Positions 11,312 to 23,667 of a stretch of 64,000 bases of DNA are shown here, piece after piece; within the stretch, counting starts at the first letter, position 1; each line of letters opens with the position of its first letter. The notes below the pieces were generated by a model, which was not told where the DNA came from, made no database searches, and saw only the letters and a list, made by a program, of their open reading frames with translations. The stretch comes from Mytilus galloprovincialis (Eukaryota > Mollusca > Bivalvia > Mytilida > Mytilidae). The position numbers and the translations under genes were made by a program. The DNA lies in assembly GCF_965363235.1 (NCBI RefSeq), contig NC_134849.1, forward strand, positions 63,383,122-63,447,121. Direction: 5' to 3'.

Positions 11312-12395
11312 CTGACATCGGAAGAGTTTACCCTATTGGAATATGCATCCAAAGTAAAGAGACACAAGGAAACTGGACACATATCGATGGATCTACGATG
11401 GATTATTTCATGTGGCTACCAAATTAACCAAGTAGAGCATCAAATGTTATTCGCATGCTTCGGTCTCTAAACTACGGTTGGAAGTCTTCTAATCCCGAAC
11501 TAAATTGTACCAGCAGGGTTTCCGCTGGCGGTCGCCATTTTCGCAATTTGCGAAAAAATAATAATTGTGGCGATAAAAATTCGTCATTTGCGAAAGAATT
11601 TGGCGAAAGAAATATATAAACCGATTTATTTTCCTCCATCTTGTTTATTTACTTTTTTTCCAGTTTCTCGGACTTTACCTGATCAGACAATACTCGGAAT
11701 TCATCTTGACCTCATTAAGATTTAGACAGAAAATCAATAATCAGCTGATTGCATTTTATAGCTATCGACAACAAAGGACTAATTAATAAAGGTGTTGATT
11801 GAATTGTTTCACAAAATGATATGGTCAAATGGCTTCCGCTATAAATGTCACATACAGAATTTATTTACATCATTGCGACGCACGTGTTTGAAGCAAACTT
11901 TTGACATCTCTCCCTTTAAAGATAGTTTTGAAAAGAAAGCTGTTGTTGTGACGAAAATTGTTCAAAAGCAAGAAAAATCTCCGATTTAAAACTTTAATTC
12001 TTTTATCCTTTGACTTTAATAAAGTCGTTTGAGTGACACATGCACGTGTTTCAAGCATAGTTGTACATCTCAACTTTTTCATTTACGATGGTCAAGAAAA
12101 GAAAACTGTCGTTATGAAAAAATCTATCCAAAAGGCTGTGAACAACCCCTCGAATGAGAGTAACCCTTCAATGTAATGACTACACATGAAATGAGGGATC
12201 AATTTCATGTGATAAAAGCTTTTGTTTTGTTGTAAAAATTACTTCTTAGTACAAAAGGGCACAACAGGAAAAATATCTTTATGTTACTTGGCGAAAAAAA
12301 TAATAAAGTGGCGAAAAATATATTGTTTTGGCGAAAGAGGTGGCAAAAAAAATAATTGACCGAGGGGAAACCCTGGTACCTACATGTGTGATTAC
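11312..12395 (+). pseudogene. Broken exon 3 (C-terminal half of the CTLD), interrupted by an hAT-like insertion
   Basis: After the acceptor cag at 11309-11311 the frame reads ADIGRVYPIGICIQSKETQ and GNWTHIDGSTMDYFMWLPN, then an in-frame stop where the intact copies have GEPSG or NEPSG. Translation after the stop (PSRASNVIRML) still resembles the family as far as NCT at 11511. There an 862-bp element (11514-12375) is inserted. The tail YMCDYK resumes at 12381. Some 3' UTR sequence up to about 12545, including 'tagaataaac', matches the fragment at 38555. The nonsense change and the insertion are independent signs of a dead gene. Confidence 0.88.
11514..12375 (+). mobile_element. hAT-like non-autonomous element inserted in a lectin exon
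   Basis: The terminal inverted repeats are CAGGGTTTCC and GGAAACCCTG. GTACC is present on both sides (11507-11511, 12376-12380); the rest of an 8-bp duplication has diverged or is ambiguous. Subterminal 'tggcgaaa' motifs are clustered at both ends. Two diverged internal repeats share 'cacgtgttt' and a Lys-rich stretch (about 11880 and 12041), perhaps remnants of former coding sequence. No transposase signature is visible. Confidence 0.75.
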
Positions 12396-12545
12396 AAAAT
12401 TAAACGACGGTGACGCTATTCACGATAGGGAAAAACGTTTCTTTTTCTTTAAGTTTTACTTTTCTACTGTTCTTTGTCATGCAAATCAGATAAATTAATT
12501 TAGAATAAACTAATGTATAATATGTATCTATTACACTCCATTCAT

Positions 12546-13049
12546 AGACAAACTGGTATCGTTCTTAAAGGTTGTATTTGGACCTTTAACGAGCAAAGAT
12601 GCCGCCACAAAATCATTTTATCCTGTAAGATAAGTTCAAGACTTATAAATTCAAATTAGTCTCTAGTTAGTATGAATTATTTCTTAAAAAACTCTAGAAA
12701 ACATTGATTAATCTTGATTATTCCTAAAGCAGACATTGCAATTTTTAATTTACAATTGATCTTCGCTTGCTCCAATTTGACATCGAAACAACAGTTAACA
12801 TAAGTAACTATTTTACTTGCTGATAACCAGTATTGTGCGAATTATGCCCCAAAAAATTAAAAGAAACCTCAAAAATTCATTAAAAAGAAATATTTTTTTC
12901 AAAATTTGCTGCATTATAACATCATGTTTTGCCATGATGTTTATCCGGTGGTTAAAACAATCTATGGAATTTCGCGCAATATAATTTCATATGAATTTTA
13001 AACATTTTTAAAAGCTCTGCCGCACTATTTCGTTTTGTTATGCAGTGGA
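12546..13049. other. Intergenic, nothing recognised
   Basis: AT-rich sequence without a supported gene or repeat. Confidence 0.4.
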
Positions 13050-13360
13050 ATAAAAAAAAAATACCAGTTCAGGTTGTTTTTTATTTTAACTTTTACACGG
13101 CGAAATCAACAAATAAAGACAACAGTAGTATATCGGTGTTCAAAAGGCAGAATCGATCGAAGAAAACAAATCTGGGTTACAAACTAAAACCCAAGGAAAC
13201 ACATCAACTATTACGGGAAAACAAAGGACCAACAGGAAACTGAAGTGCGATACAAACAAACGTCAACATACATACAAACGAACTATTAGTATTTGATAAT
13301 AACTGCCACATTCCTTACTTTTTACAGGACATTTTAAGAGTACATTGTGGGTTGACATAA
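13050..13360 (+). repeat. Dispersed mussel repeat, second family
   Basis: Phrases such as 'tgggttacaaactaaaaccc', 'aaacacatcaa' and 'ggacattttaagagtac' belong to an interspersed family I recognise from mussel sequence. The open frame across it (MQWNKKKIPVQ...) is Lys/Asn-rich without a domain and is not called a gene. Confidence 0.5.
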
Positions 13361-13497
13361 AAAAAAAATAGAAGATGAAGAATAGTCAATGAAATAACTC
13401 TTACCAGAGTCCAAATGACACAGCATAGTCAGTTTTAAAGGGAAATGAATTGACAAAAGTAAGAATCTTAATTTTAGCTTCTTTTATATGTTTTAGT

Positions 13498-13660
13498 GTT
13501 TAGTATGACGTCCATTATCTCTGAATTAGTGCATAATTTTGTTTAGGGTCCAGCTGAAGCAAGTCTCCGGGTTCGGGATTTCTTCGCTGTATGAATGTCC
13601 ATTGGTGGCATTCGGTCGTGTTCTGCTATTTGGTCGGGTAGTTGTCTTTGTAACACGTCC
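13498..13660 (+). repeat. Dispersed repeat shared with 40555-40745
   Basis: 'gtttagtatgacgtccatt', 'ccagctgaag' and 'tgtccattggtgg' also occur, with changes, at 40555-40700 in the same orientation. A family of interspersed, apparently non-coding copies is therefore present. Confidence 0.65.
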
Positions 13661-14880
13661 CCCATTTTTTTCGCAATTTTATTGACTTCATGTTTACGGA
13701 CATAGTCTATAGAATACATCAAATATGAGCAAAACACTATGACCTTTATTTCAAACTTCAGAGAGGATTTTACCAAATTGTATATATTTAATCGATGAGA
13801 GTCAGATTTCGGGTAATGCTAAGCCGGCTGATATATTGAAGCAGTTGGATCCCCTCATAATTCTCATACAAGAAAAAATCATATTTGCTTTTCAATTGAA
13901 AAAGAAATAAAATCTGAAATACAAAGTACATTTGTAGGTCATTTTGTAACGTTATTTGTAATTGACATGTGTATGGTTCATTTAACACCTTAGATGATCG
14001 TTTATCTGTTGATCTCAGGTTAATTTGGGTCAGTACGTCTTATTTCAAGTAAGCAGCATTTAACATGTTTACCGAGACAATTCGTAAGCATAGCTTATAT
14101 CCGAAAGCAATTATTTTATCAAATATCCAATGATTGTTGTTATTAATAAAAGACGAAAAACATTTTTTTTTTTGCAATGTCCCCCCCCCCCCTTTCCAAC
14201 AAATCCATAGAAGACATAGTGTGCAAAAAAGCTGACATATTATAAATTTGAAAGTGTGCAACCTTGACCTTTCATCGTGATATGACAGAAATTGCATCGT
14301 ACGAGAAGTTGACGAGACCGGGCAAAAAAGATAGTACAGATGATATGCTTTCGAATGTTATATGATTTACCGTATGTTAGGTCTGTGCATTAAACACTAA
14401 ATGTTATGCTTAATGTCACACGTTTGATTATTTTGTCCCACAAATAAATATAAAACAGTTAAGTATTTTTATGAAAATTATTTTCGATAGGCTTCTTAAT
14501 TACACGAATTTAAGATTGTTGATCAAACCCGAAAATTGGTACCCACGAATAAAAGTACTTTCCTATAAGAAAACATGGAGTTACCAGTAAACATGGTAAA
14601 TGTAAGATATACAATGAGACAAATAAAAGAAATTTATGACATCTAATTAGAAAGATCAACAGTGTTAGTACCTAAAATAGATATAGCAAGATCATAATAA
14701 ATTCTTTGTGAAGTTCATACGTAATATTTATCAATAATATTTTAATATCTTCTAATGACTTTTAACAAAATTGTTTTCATGGACTGGTTTTGCATTTTAA
14801 TTATGTTTATAAGATTTCTCGTTAATCTGTACTCACATACTAAAAATAAACTACCAGACTGTCTTATGCTATTTTTAACA
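13661..14880. other. Intergenic, with a poly-C tract
   Basis: There is no recognised gene. A run of T/G bases followed by about 14 C residues lies at 14163-14194. Minus-strand open frames here have no motif. Confidence 0.4.
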
Positions 14881-15440
14881 GGTTTAATAAGCTGCAGGCA
14901 ATTTGTCTAGGTATCTTTGGATGTATTTGATTGCCGAATGTCATTGTGTCCGTCTATATGCACTGTGGAGAGGGCTTACATAGGCTATGCCTGTTGCCCA
15001 ATCCAATTCAATTTATTTGAATAAAATATTGTTAAAAACTATATGCACTGAAATACTAAAAATAAACTTCCAGACTGTCTGATAATATATTGAACAGATA
15101 TTAACAAGCTGCAATCTAATTTTTAATGGTATAGTTTTAAATTTAATAAAGAGAATACATCAGAATGATGAGGTATCAATGTGAACGGGTAAAACCCGCT
15201 CAACTGTCTTATAATATATTCAACAGATATAAATAAGCTGCAAGCGAATTTTACAAGGTAGTTCTAAATTCAATATAGAGAATATGTCAGAACGAATGAG
15301 GTATCAATGTGAACGGGTAAAATCCGCTCTACTATATATGTTATAATATATTGCAGAGATGTTTATAAGCTGCAAGCAAATTTCCAAGGTACATCTAAAT
15401 TTGTTATATAGAATGAGTCCGAGTGATGAGTGAAAGACTG
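14881..15440 (+). repeat. Tandem repeat of about 130 bp, three copies plus one diverged
   Basis: The phrase 'aagctgcaa' recurs at 15106, 15235 and 15367 (spacings 129 and 132), with a diverged copy at 14889. The units share 'ataatatatt', 'agagaata' and 'gaggtatcaatgtgaacggg' followed by a short GGGT/ACCC hairpin. It is non-coding. Confidence 0.75.
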
Positions 15441-16119
15441 CACATGACTTAAGAAGTCATTGTTTAAGAATTTTTGTGATCAAAACGGCCGTTTCAAGAG
15501 AAGTAGTAAAAAGTACAATAACAAAAATTCCGAACTCTAAAAATTCAAAATGGAAAGTCCCTAAATAGGTTTTTAGAAAGGAGTGTTTTAGTTGCATGTC
15601 ACTAATGGCTTTCTAACTGTCAATCAATAATTGAATATTATTTGATATTTATCTTGATACTAATTGGACAAATCCACCGCCACATAACCACCACATAATA
15701 AGTTTAATCAAAACGTTCAAACAAAACAATATTTAATATTGTTTCGTGTCGGTACATAATCGCACAAAAGGGACAAGGAGACGACAGGGTTTAACTATAA
15801 TCGTTTGTTATACACAACTTTGCATCAAAACTAACAAAAAAATATGAATGTTTACCAATTGTTTTTTTTTTTTGGAAAATTGAAGTGTTATGGATTATTT
15901 CGGAGAAAGTGTTATTCCCAATGAAACTGATTATATAAACTATTATAATTAATAGACCTAGCTTTAAAATTTAAGCATTCTATCTCTATTGCTTAGTATT
16001 TAGTTTCCTATATTGTGTAGGTGTTGTTTTCGTTTCACGTTTGAAGTTCACATGGCCAAGAGCTGTTTATTTGAGGTGTGTTGTCCGTCATCGTCTATCG
16101 TAAGTCAAGTATAATGTTT
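15441..16119. other. Intergenic, nothing clearly supported
   Basis: A short stretch near 15530 ('gaactctaaaaattcaaaat') recalls another interspersed mussel repeat. Otherwise nothing is recognised. I searched by eye for a PAN-encoding first exon for the copy to the right and did not find one. Confidence 0.4.
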
Positions 16120-16370
16120 TCTTTCTTTGAAAACTTTCATTCTTTTCTTCTGCCACGGCTTCTCAGTTTGTTTTCTACGAATGAGTTTAAAGATCCTTTA
16201 ACTATCTTTCAATTCTTTTTTTGAATCATATAACATGATCATGATGATAGTAAAACTGTTTTAAAACTTCTGGGTGATTTGTTGAACAAAACCTTATCTT
16301 TTAATTATTATATAGACAGGTAGAAAACACAATTCCATGCAAATACAGAAACACATAATTTTAACTCTGG
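16120..16370 (+). other. Left flank of the satellite array, homologous to 9570-9860
   Basis: 'ttgaatcatataacatgatc' and 'aggtagaaaacacaatt' align with the intron of the pseudogene copy at 9655 and 9820. This fixes the array inside what was intron 1 of a lectin-family gene. Confidence 0.8.
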
Positions 16371-19300
16371 TCTCTCTGATTAGTTAGTGGTACACAATTT
16401 AATCTCTTCCTACCTTAACAGCCATGACAACTCGGGTCTCTCTGATTAGTTAGTGGTACACAATTTAATCTCGCCCTACGTTAACAGTCAGGACTACTCG
16501 GGTCTTTCTGAGAAGTTAGTGGTACACAATTTAATCTCTTCCTACCTTAACAGCCATGCCAACTCGGTCTCTCTGATAACTTAGTGGTACACAGTTTAAT
16601 CTCGTCCTAAGTTAACAGTCAGGATTACTCGAGTCTTTCTGAGTGGTTAGTAGTACACAATTTATTTTCGTCCTACGCTAACAATCAGGACAACTCGGGT
16701 CTCTCTGATTGGTTCGTGGTACACAATTTAATCTCGTTCTACGTTAACAGTCAGGACTACTCGGGTCGTTTCGAGTGGTTAGTGGTACACAATATTCTCG
16801 TCCTACGTTAACAGTCAGGACAACTCGGGTCTCTCTGATTGGTTAATTGTACACAATTTAATCTCGTCCTACGTTAACAATCAGGAATACTCGGGTCTTT
16901 CTGATTGGTTAGTGGTACACAATTTATTCTCGTCCTACGTTAACAGTCCGGACAACTCGGGTCTCTCTGATAAGTTAGTGGTACATAATTTATTCTCGTC
17001 CTACGTTAACAGTCAGGACAACTCGGGTCTCTCTTAATGGTTAGTGGTACACAATTTACTCTCTTTCAACGTAAACAGTCAGGACAACTCGGGTCTCTCT
17101 GATTGGTTAGTGGTTCACAATTTACTCTCTTCCAACGTTAACAGTCAGTACTACTCGGGTCTCTCTGATTGATTAGTTGTATACAATTTTACTCTCTTCC
17201 AACATTAACAGTCAGGATAACTCGGGTCTCTCTGATTGGTTAGTGGTACAAAATTTACTCTCTTCAAACGTTAACAGTCATGACTACTCGGGTCTCTCTG
17301 ATTGGTTAGTGGTACATAATTTACTCTCTTCCAACGTTAACAGTCAGGACAACTCTGGTCTCTCTTATTGTTTAGTGGTACACAATTAACTCACTTTCAA
17401 CGTTAATAGTCAGGACAAATTTGTTCTGTTTGATTGGTTAGTGGTGCACAATTTACTCTCTTTAAACGTTAACATTTAGAACAACTCTGGTCTGTCTGAT
17501 TGGTTATTGGTCCACAATATTCTCTCTTCCAACGTTAACAGTCAGAACAACTCGAGTCTCTCTGATTATTTGCTGGTGCACAATTTATTCTCTTCCAACG
17601 TTTACAGTCAGGACTACTCGGGTCTCTCTGATTGGTAAGTGGTACACAATTTAATCTCTTCAAACGTAAACAGTAAAATCAACTCGCGTCTCTCTGATTG
17701 GTTAGTGGTTCACAATTTACTCTCTTCTAACGTTAACAGTCAGGACTACTCGGGTCTCTCTGATTGGTTAGTGGTACATAATTTACTCTCTTCCAACGTT
17801 AACAGTCAGGACAACTCTGGTCACTCTGATTGGTTAGTGGTACACAATTTACTCTCTTCCAACGTTAACAGTCAGGACAACTCGTGTCTATCTGATTGGT
17901 TAGTGGTACACAATTGAATCTCATCCAACGTTAGCAGCCATGAATACTCGGGTCTCTCTGATTTGTTAATGGTTCAAAATTTACTCTTTTCTAACGTTAA
18001 CTGTCTGGACAAATCTGGTATCTGATTGTTGAGTGGTCTACAATTTACTCTCTTCCAACGTTTACAGTCAGAACAACTCGGGTCTCTCTGATTGGTTAGT
18101 GGTGCACAATTTACTCTCTTTCAACGTTAACAATCAGGACTACTCGGGTCTCTCTGATTGGTAAGTGGTCCACAATTTAATATCTTCCAACGTTAAAAGT
18201 CAGGACAAATCTGATCTCTTTGATTGGTTAGTGGTGCACAATTTACTCTCTTCAAACGTTAACAGTCAGGACAACTCTGGTCTCTCTGATTGTTTAGTGG
18301 TACACAATTTACTCTCTTCCTACGTTAACAGCCATGACTATTCGGATCTTTCTGATTGGTTAGTGGTACACAATTTACTGTCTTCAAACGTTAACAGTCA
18401 GAACAACTCGGGTCTCTCTGATTGGTTAGTGGTACATAATTTACTCTCTTCCAACGTAAACAGTCAGGACAACTCTGGTCTCTTTGATTGGTTAGTGGTA
18501 CACAATTTACTCTCTTCCAACGTTAATAGTCAGGACAACTCGTGTCTATCTGATTGGTAAGTGGTACACAATTGAATCTCATCCAACGTTAACAGCCATG
18601 AATACTCGGGTCGCTCTGATTGGTTAATGGTACAAAATCTACTCTTTTCTAACCTTAACAGTATGGACAACTCTGGTATCTGATTGGTTAGTGGTCTACA
18701 ATTTACTCTCTTCCAACGTTAACAGTCAGAATAACTCGGGTCTCTCTGATTGGTTAGTGGTGTACAATTTACTCTCTTTCAACGTTAACAGTCAGGACTA
18801 CTTGGGTCTCTCTGATTTACTAGTGGTCCACAATTTAATCTCTCCAAACGTTAACAGTCAGGACAACTCTGGTCTCTCTGATTGGATAGTGGCTTACAAT
18901 GTGCCCTCTTTTAACGTTAACAGTCAGGACAACTCTGGTCTCTGATTGGTTAGTGGTGCACAATTTACTCTCTTCCAACGTTAACAGTCAGGACAACTCT
19001 GGTCTCTCTAATTGGTTAGTGGTGCACAATTTACTCTCTTCCTACGCTAACAGCCATGACTACTCGGGTCGCTCTGATTGATTAGTGGTACACACTTTAA
19101 TCTCATCATACGTTAACAGACAGGAAAACTCGGGCCTCCCCGATTGGTTATTGGTAAACAATTTACTCTTTTCTTACGTTAACAGTCAGGACAACTCTGG
19201 TCTCTGATTGGCTATTGGTACACAATTTACTCTCTTGCTACGTAAACAGTTTGGACAACTTGGGTTTCTCTAATTGATTAGTGGTACACAAGCCACTCTC

Positions 19301-22300
19301 TTCCTACGTTAAAAGTCTGGACACCTCGGGTCTCCCTGATAAGTTAGTGGTACACAATCCACTCTCTTCCAACGTTCAGAGTCTGGACAACTCGGGTCTC
19401 CCTGATTAGTTAGTTGTGCACAATTTATTCTCTTCCTACGTTAACAGTCAGAACAACTTTAGTCTCTCTGATTGGTTACTGGTACACAATCCACTCTCTT
19501 CCAACGTTCAGAGTCTGGACAACTCGGGTCTCCCTGATTAGTTAGTTGTGCACAATTTATTCTCTTCCTACGTTAACAGTCAGAACAACTTTAGTCTCTC
19601 TGATTGGTTACTGGTACACAATCCACTCTCTTCCAACGTTCAGAGTCTGGACAACTCGGGTCTCCCTGATTAGTTAGTGGTACACAATTTACTCTCTTCC
19701 AACGTTTACAGTCTGGACAACTCTGGTCTCTCTGAATGGTAAGTGGTACACAATTTAATCTCTTCATATCTTAACAGTCAGAACAACTCTGGTCTATCTG
19801 ATTGGTTAGTGGTGCCCAATTTACTCTCTTCCAATATAAACAGCCAGGACACCTCTGGTCTCTCTGATTGGTTAGTGGTACACATTTTACTCTCTTCCAA
19901 CGTTAACAGCCAGGACAACCCGGATCTCTATGATTGGGTAGTGGTGCACAATTTACTCTCTTCCAACGTAAACAGCCATTACAACTCGGGTCTCTCTGAT
20001 TGGTAAATTGTACACAATTTACTCTCTTCCAACGTTTACAGTCAGGACAACTCTGGTCTCTCTGATTAGTTAGTGGTACACAATTTACTCCCCCAACGTT
20101 AACATTCAGGACAACTCTGGTCTATTTGATTGGTTAGTGGTGCACAATTTACTCTCTTCAAACATTAACAGCCATGACAACTCGGGTCCCTGTCATTGGT
20201 AAGTGGCACACTATTTACTCTCTTCCAACGTTAACAGTCTGGACAACTCGGGTCTCTCCGATTGGTTAGTAGTACACAATCTACTTTCTTCATATATCAA
20301 CAGTCAGAACTACTCGGGTCTCTCTGATTAGTTGGTGATACACAATTTACTCTCTTCCTACGTTAACAGTCGGAACAACTCGGGTCTCTCTGATTGGTTA
20401 GTGGTACACAATCCACTCCCTTCCAACGTTAACAGTCTGGACAACTCGGGTCTCCCTGATTAGCTAGTTGTGCACAATTTACTCTTTGCCTACGTTAATA
20501 GTCAGATCAACATTGGTCTCTCTGATTAGTTAGTGGCACACAATTTACTCTCTTCCAACGTGAACAGTCAGGACTACTCGGGTCTCTCTGGTTAGTTGGT
20601 GGTACACAATATACTCTCTTCTAACGTTTACAGTCTGGACAACTCTGGTCTCTCTGATTGGTAAGTGGTACACAATTTAATCTCTTCATATCTTAACAGT
20701 CAGAACAACTCGGGTCTATCTGATTGGTTAGTGGTGCCCTATATACTCTCTTCCAATAAAAACAGCCAGGACACCTCTGGTCTCTCTGATTGGTTAGTGG
20801 TACACATTTTACACTCTTCCTACGTTAACAGTCAGGACAACTCGGGTCTCTCTGATTGGTTAGTGGTGCACAATTAACTCTCTTCCAACGTTAACAGCCA
20901 GGACAACTCGGGTCTCTCTCTTTGATTGGTTATTGGTACACAATTAACTCTCTTCCAACGTTAACAGCCAGGACAACCCGGATCTCTATGATTTGGTAGT
21001 GGTGCACAATTAACTCTCTTCCAACGTTAACAGCCAGGACAACTCGGGTCTCTTTGATTGGTTATTGGTACACAATTTACTCTCTTCCAAAGTTAACAGC
21101 CATTACAACTCGGGTCTCTCTGATTGGTAAATTATACACAATTTACTCTCTTCCAACGTTTACAGTCAGGACAACTCTGGTCTCTCTGATTAGTTAGTGG
21201 TACACAATTTACTCCCCCAACGTTAATATTCAGGACAACTCTGGTCTATCTGATTGGTTAGTGGTGCACAATTTACTCTCTTCAAACATTAACAGCCATG
21301 ATAACTCGGGTCCCTCTAATTTGTAAGTGTTACACAATTTACTCTCTTCCAACGTTAACAGTCTGGACACCTCGGGTCTCTCCGATTAGTTAGTAGTACA
21401 CAATCTACTTTCTTCATATATTAACAGTCAGAACTACTCGGGTCTCTCTGATTAGTTGATGATACACAATTTACTCTCTTCATACGTTAATAGTCAGGAC
21501 AACTCTGGTCTCTCTGATTGGTAAATGGTACACAATTTACTTCCTTCATATGTTAAAAGTCAGAACTACTCGGGTCTCTCTGATTAGTTGGTGATACACA
21601 ATTTACTCTCTTCCTACGTTAACAGTCAGAACAACTCGGGTCTCTTTGATTGGTTAGTGGTACACAATTTACTCCCCCAACGTTAATATTCAGGACAACT
21701 CTGGTCTATCTGATTGGTAAGTGGTACACAATTTAATCTCTTCATATCTTAACAGTCAGAACAACTCTTGTCTATCTGATTGGTTACTGGTGACCAATTT
21801 ACTCTTTTCCAATATAAACAGCCAGGACACCTCTGGTCTCTCTGATTGGTTAGTGGTACACATTTTACTCTCTTCCTACGTTAACAGCCAGGACAACTCG
21901 GGTCTCTCTCTTTGATTGGTTATTGGTACACAATTTACTCTCTTCCAACGTTAACAGCCAGGACAACCCGGATCTTTATGATTGGGTAGTGGTGCACAAT
22001 TGACTCTCTTCCAACGTTTACAGCCATTACAACTCGGATCTCTCTGATTGGTAAATTGTACACAATTTACTCTCTTCCAACGTTTACAGTCAGGACAACT
22101 CTGGTCTCTCTGATTAGTTAGTGGTACACAATTTACTCACCCAACGTTAACATTCAGGACAACTCTGGTCTATTTGATTGGTTAGTGGTGCACAATTTAC
22201 TCTATTCAAACATTAACAGCCCTGACAACTCGGGTCCCTATAATTGGTATGTGGTACACAATTTACTCTCTTCCAACATTAACAGTCTGGACAACTCGGG

Positions 22301-23225
22301 TCTCTCCGATTGGTTAGTAGTACACAATCTACTTTCTTCATATATTAACAGTCAGAACTACTCGGGTCTCTCTGATTAGTTGATGATACACAATTTACTC
22401 TCTTCATACGTTAATAGTCAGGACAACTCTGGTCTCTCTGATTGGTTAGTGGTACACAATCCACTCTCTTCCAACGTTAACAGTCTGGACAACTCGGGTC
22501 TCCCTGATTAGCTAGTTGTGCACAATTTACTCTTTTCCTACGTTAATAGTCAGATCAATATTGGTCTCTTTGATTAGTTAGTGTTACAAAATTTACTCTC
22601 TTCCAACGTGAACAGTCAGGACTACTCGGGTCTCTCTGGTTAGTTGGTGGTACACAATATACTCTCTTCTATCGATTACAGTCTGGACAACTCTGGTCTC
22701 TCTGATTGGTAAGTGGTACACAATTTAATCTCTTCATATCTTAACAGTCAGAACAACTCTGGTCTATCTGATTGGTTAGTGGTGCCCAATTTACTCTCTT
22801 CCAATATAAACAGCCAGGACACCTCTGGTCTCTCTGATTGGTTAGTGGTACACATTTTACTCTCTTCCTACGTTAACAGTCAGGACAACTCGGGTCTCTC
22901 TGATTGGTTAGTGGTGCACAATTAACTCTCTTCCAACGTTAACAGCCAGGACAACTCGGGTCTCTTTGATTGGTTATTGGTACACAATTTACTCTCTTCC
23001 AACGTTAACAGCCATTACAACTCGGGTCTCTCTGATTGGTAAATTGTACACAATTGACTCTCTTCCAACGTTTACAGTCAGGACAACTCTGGTCTCTCTG
23101 ATTAGTTAGTGGTACACAATTTACTCCCTTCATATGTTAACAGTCAGAACTACTCGGGTCTCTCTGATTAGTTGGTGATACACAATTTAATCTCGTCCTA
23201 CGTTAACAGGCAAGATGACTCGGGT
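16371..23225 (+). repeat. 66-bp satellite array of about 104 tandem units
   Basis: The unit reads roughly 'tctctctgattggttagtgg', 'tacacaatttactctcttcc', 'aacgttaacagtcaggac' and 'aactcggg'. The array is about 6.85 kb. Units near both edges carry 'ctcgtcctacg' where most interior units carry 'ctcttccaacg' or 'ctcttcctacg', so subfamilies are spatially sorted. Higher-order structure is visible: a 132-bp dimer occurs three times starting at 19351, and a longer block recurs around 19743, 20665, 21721 and 22713. Because 66 is a multiple of three and the consensus has one open frame, stretches of 60-131 codons with 22-residue repeats (SDWLVVHNLLSS...) appear. Stops, mostly TGG to TAG, interrupt them irregularly. 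The position within an intron and the single-unit paralogous sites indicate a non-coding satellite. Confidence 0.95.
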
Positions 23226-23496
23226 CTCTGAGATTGGTTGGTTGTTTTTATTATGGGTCTTGTTTTAAAAATGTAATCGTTTTATATCCGCAAACAGTTT
23301 TTCCTTACCTTAGAATTGTTGTGAACCTAACATAATCACACTTGTCCAAAAAAATATTCTGCAAAATAGTGTGTCGTTTTGTGGCTTTTTCGAAATTATT
23401 GTTATTAAATTAATAACTTTTTTTATTACGAAACTATTTACACAATTTGTATTTACTCCATAATAAGATACTTGCCGATAATTACCATTTTTGTAG
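23226..23496 (+). other. Right flank of the satellite and end of the intron
   Basis: 'gattggttggttgttttta' and 'cagtttttccttacctt', then 'ttattacgaaactattt', align with 9930-10115 of the pseudogene copy. The segment ends in the acceptor ttgtag of the following exon. Confidence 0.8.
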
Positions 23497-23667
23497 GTGC
23501 TGATTGCTTTTTGGTCAACTGCTTCTACTGCAGAGAGACGAACTTGTGCTATACATTGGAACCGCCAATCAAAGCATACGTTTTAAATGAAGATTGCGTG
23601 TATCCAGAAAGTGGGCTCATGCATTTCGATTCTGATATAAAACAAGATTACCTAAAGTTTGTTACTG
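23497..23667 (+). CDS. Orphan exon 2 of a PAN-CTLD lectin gene (first half of the CTLD)
   Basis: This is a 171-bp phase-1 exon of exactly the same length as exon 2 of the intact gene. It lies between an acceptor (ttgtag) and a donor (gtaataac). It reads ADCFLVNCFYCRETNLCY, then TLEPPIKAYVLNEDC and GLMHFDSDIKQDYLKFVTG. This matches the family's LCY...C...IDSD.+QDY pattern, the N-terminal half of a C-type-lectin-like fold. It has two extra cysteines (in NCFYC) compared with the intact copy. No first exon was found between the pseudogene's last exon and the satellite, and no third exon before the next gene starts at 25096. The exon is open but probably not part of a working gene, unless it is spliced to distant exons. 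Confidence 0.75.

Noticed and set aside
11792-12082. Overlapping open frames on both strands within the hAT-like element
   Set aside because: There are no BED finger or hAT dimerisation motifs. They may descend from coding sequence but cannot be assigned.
15290-15450. Hammerhead ribozyme suggested by 'tgatgag' followed by 'gaaa'
   Set aside because: No stem II can be formed between the two motifs and the strand after them lacks a proper third stem in every unit, so the required fold is absent.
16371-23225. CRISPR array
   Set aside because: The units are contiguous 66-bp repeats without unique spacers, in a eukaryotic genome.
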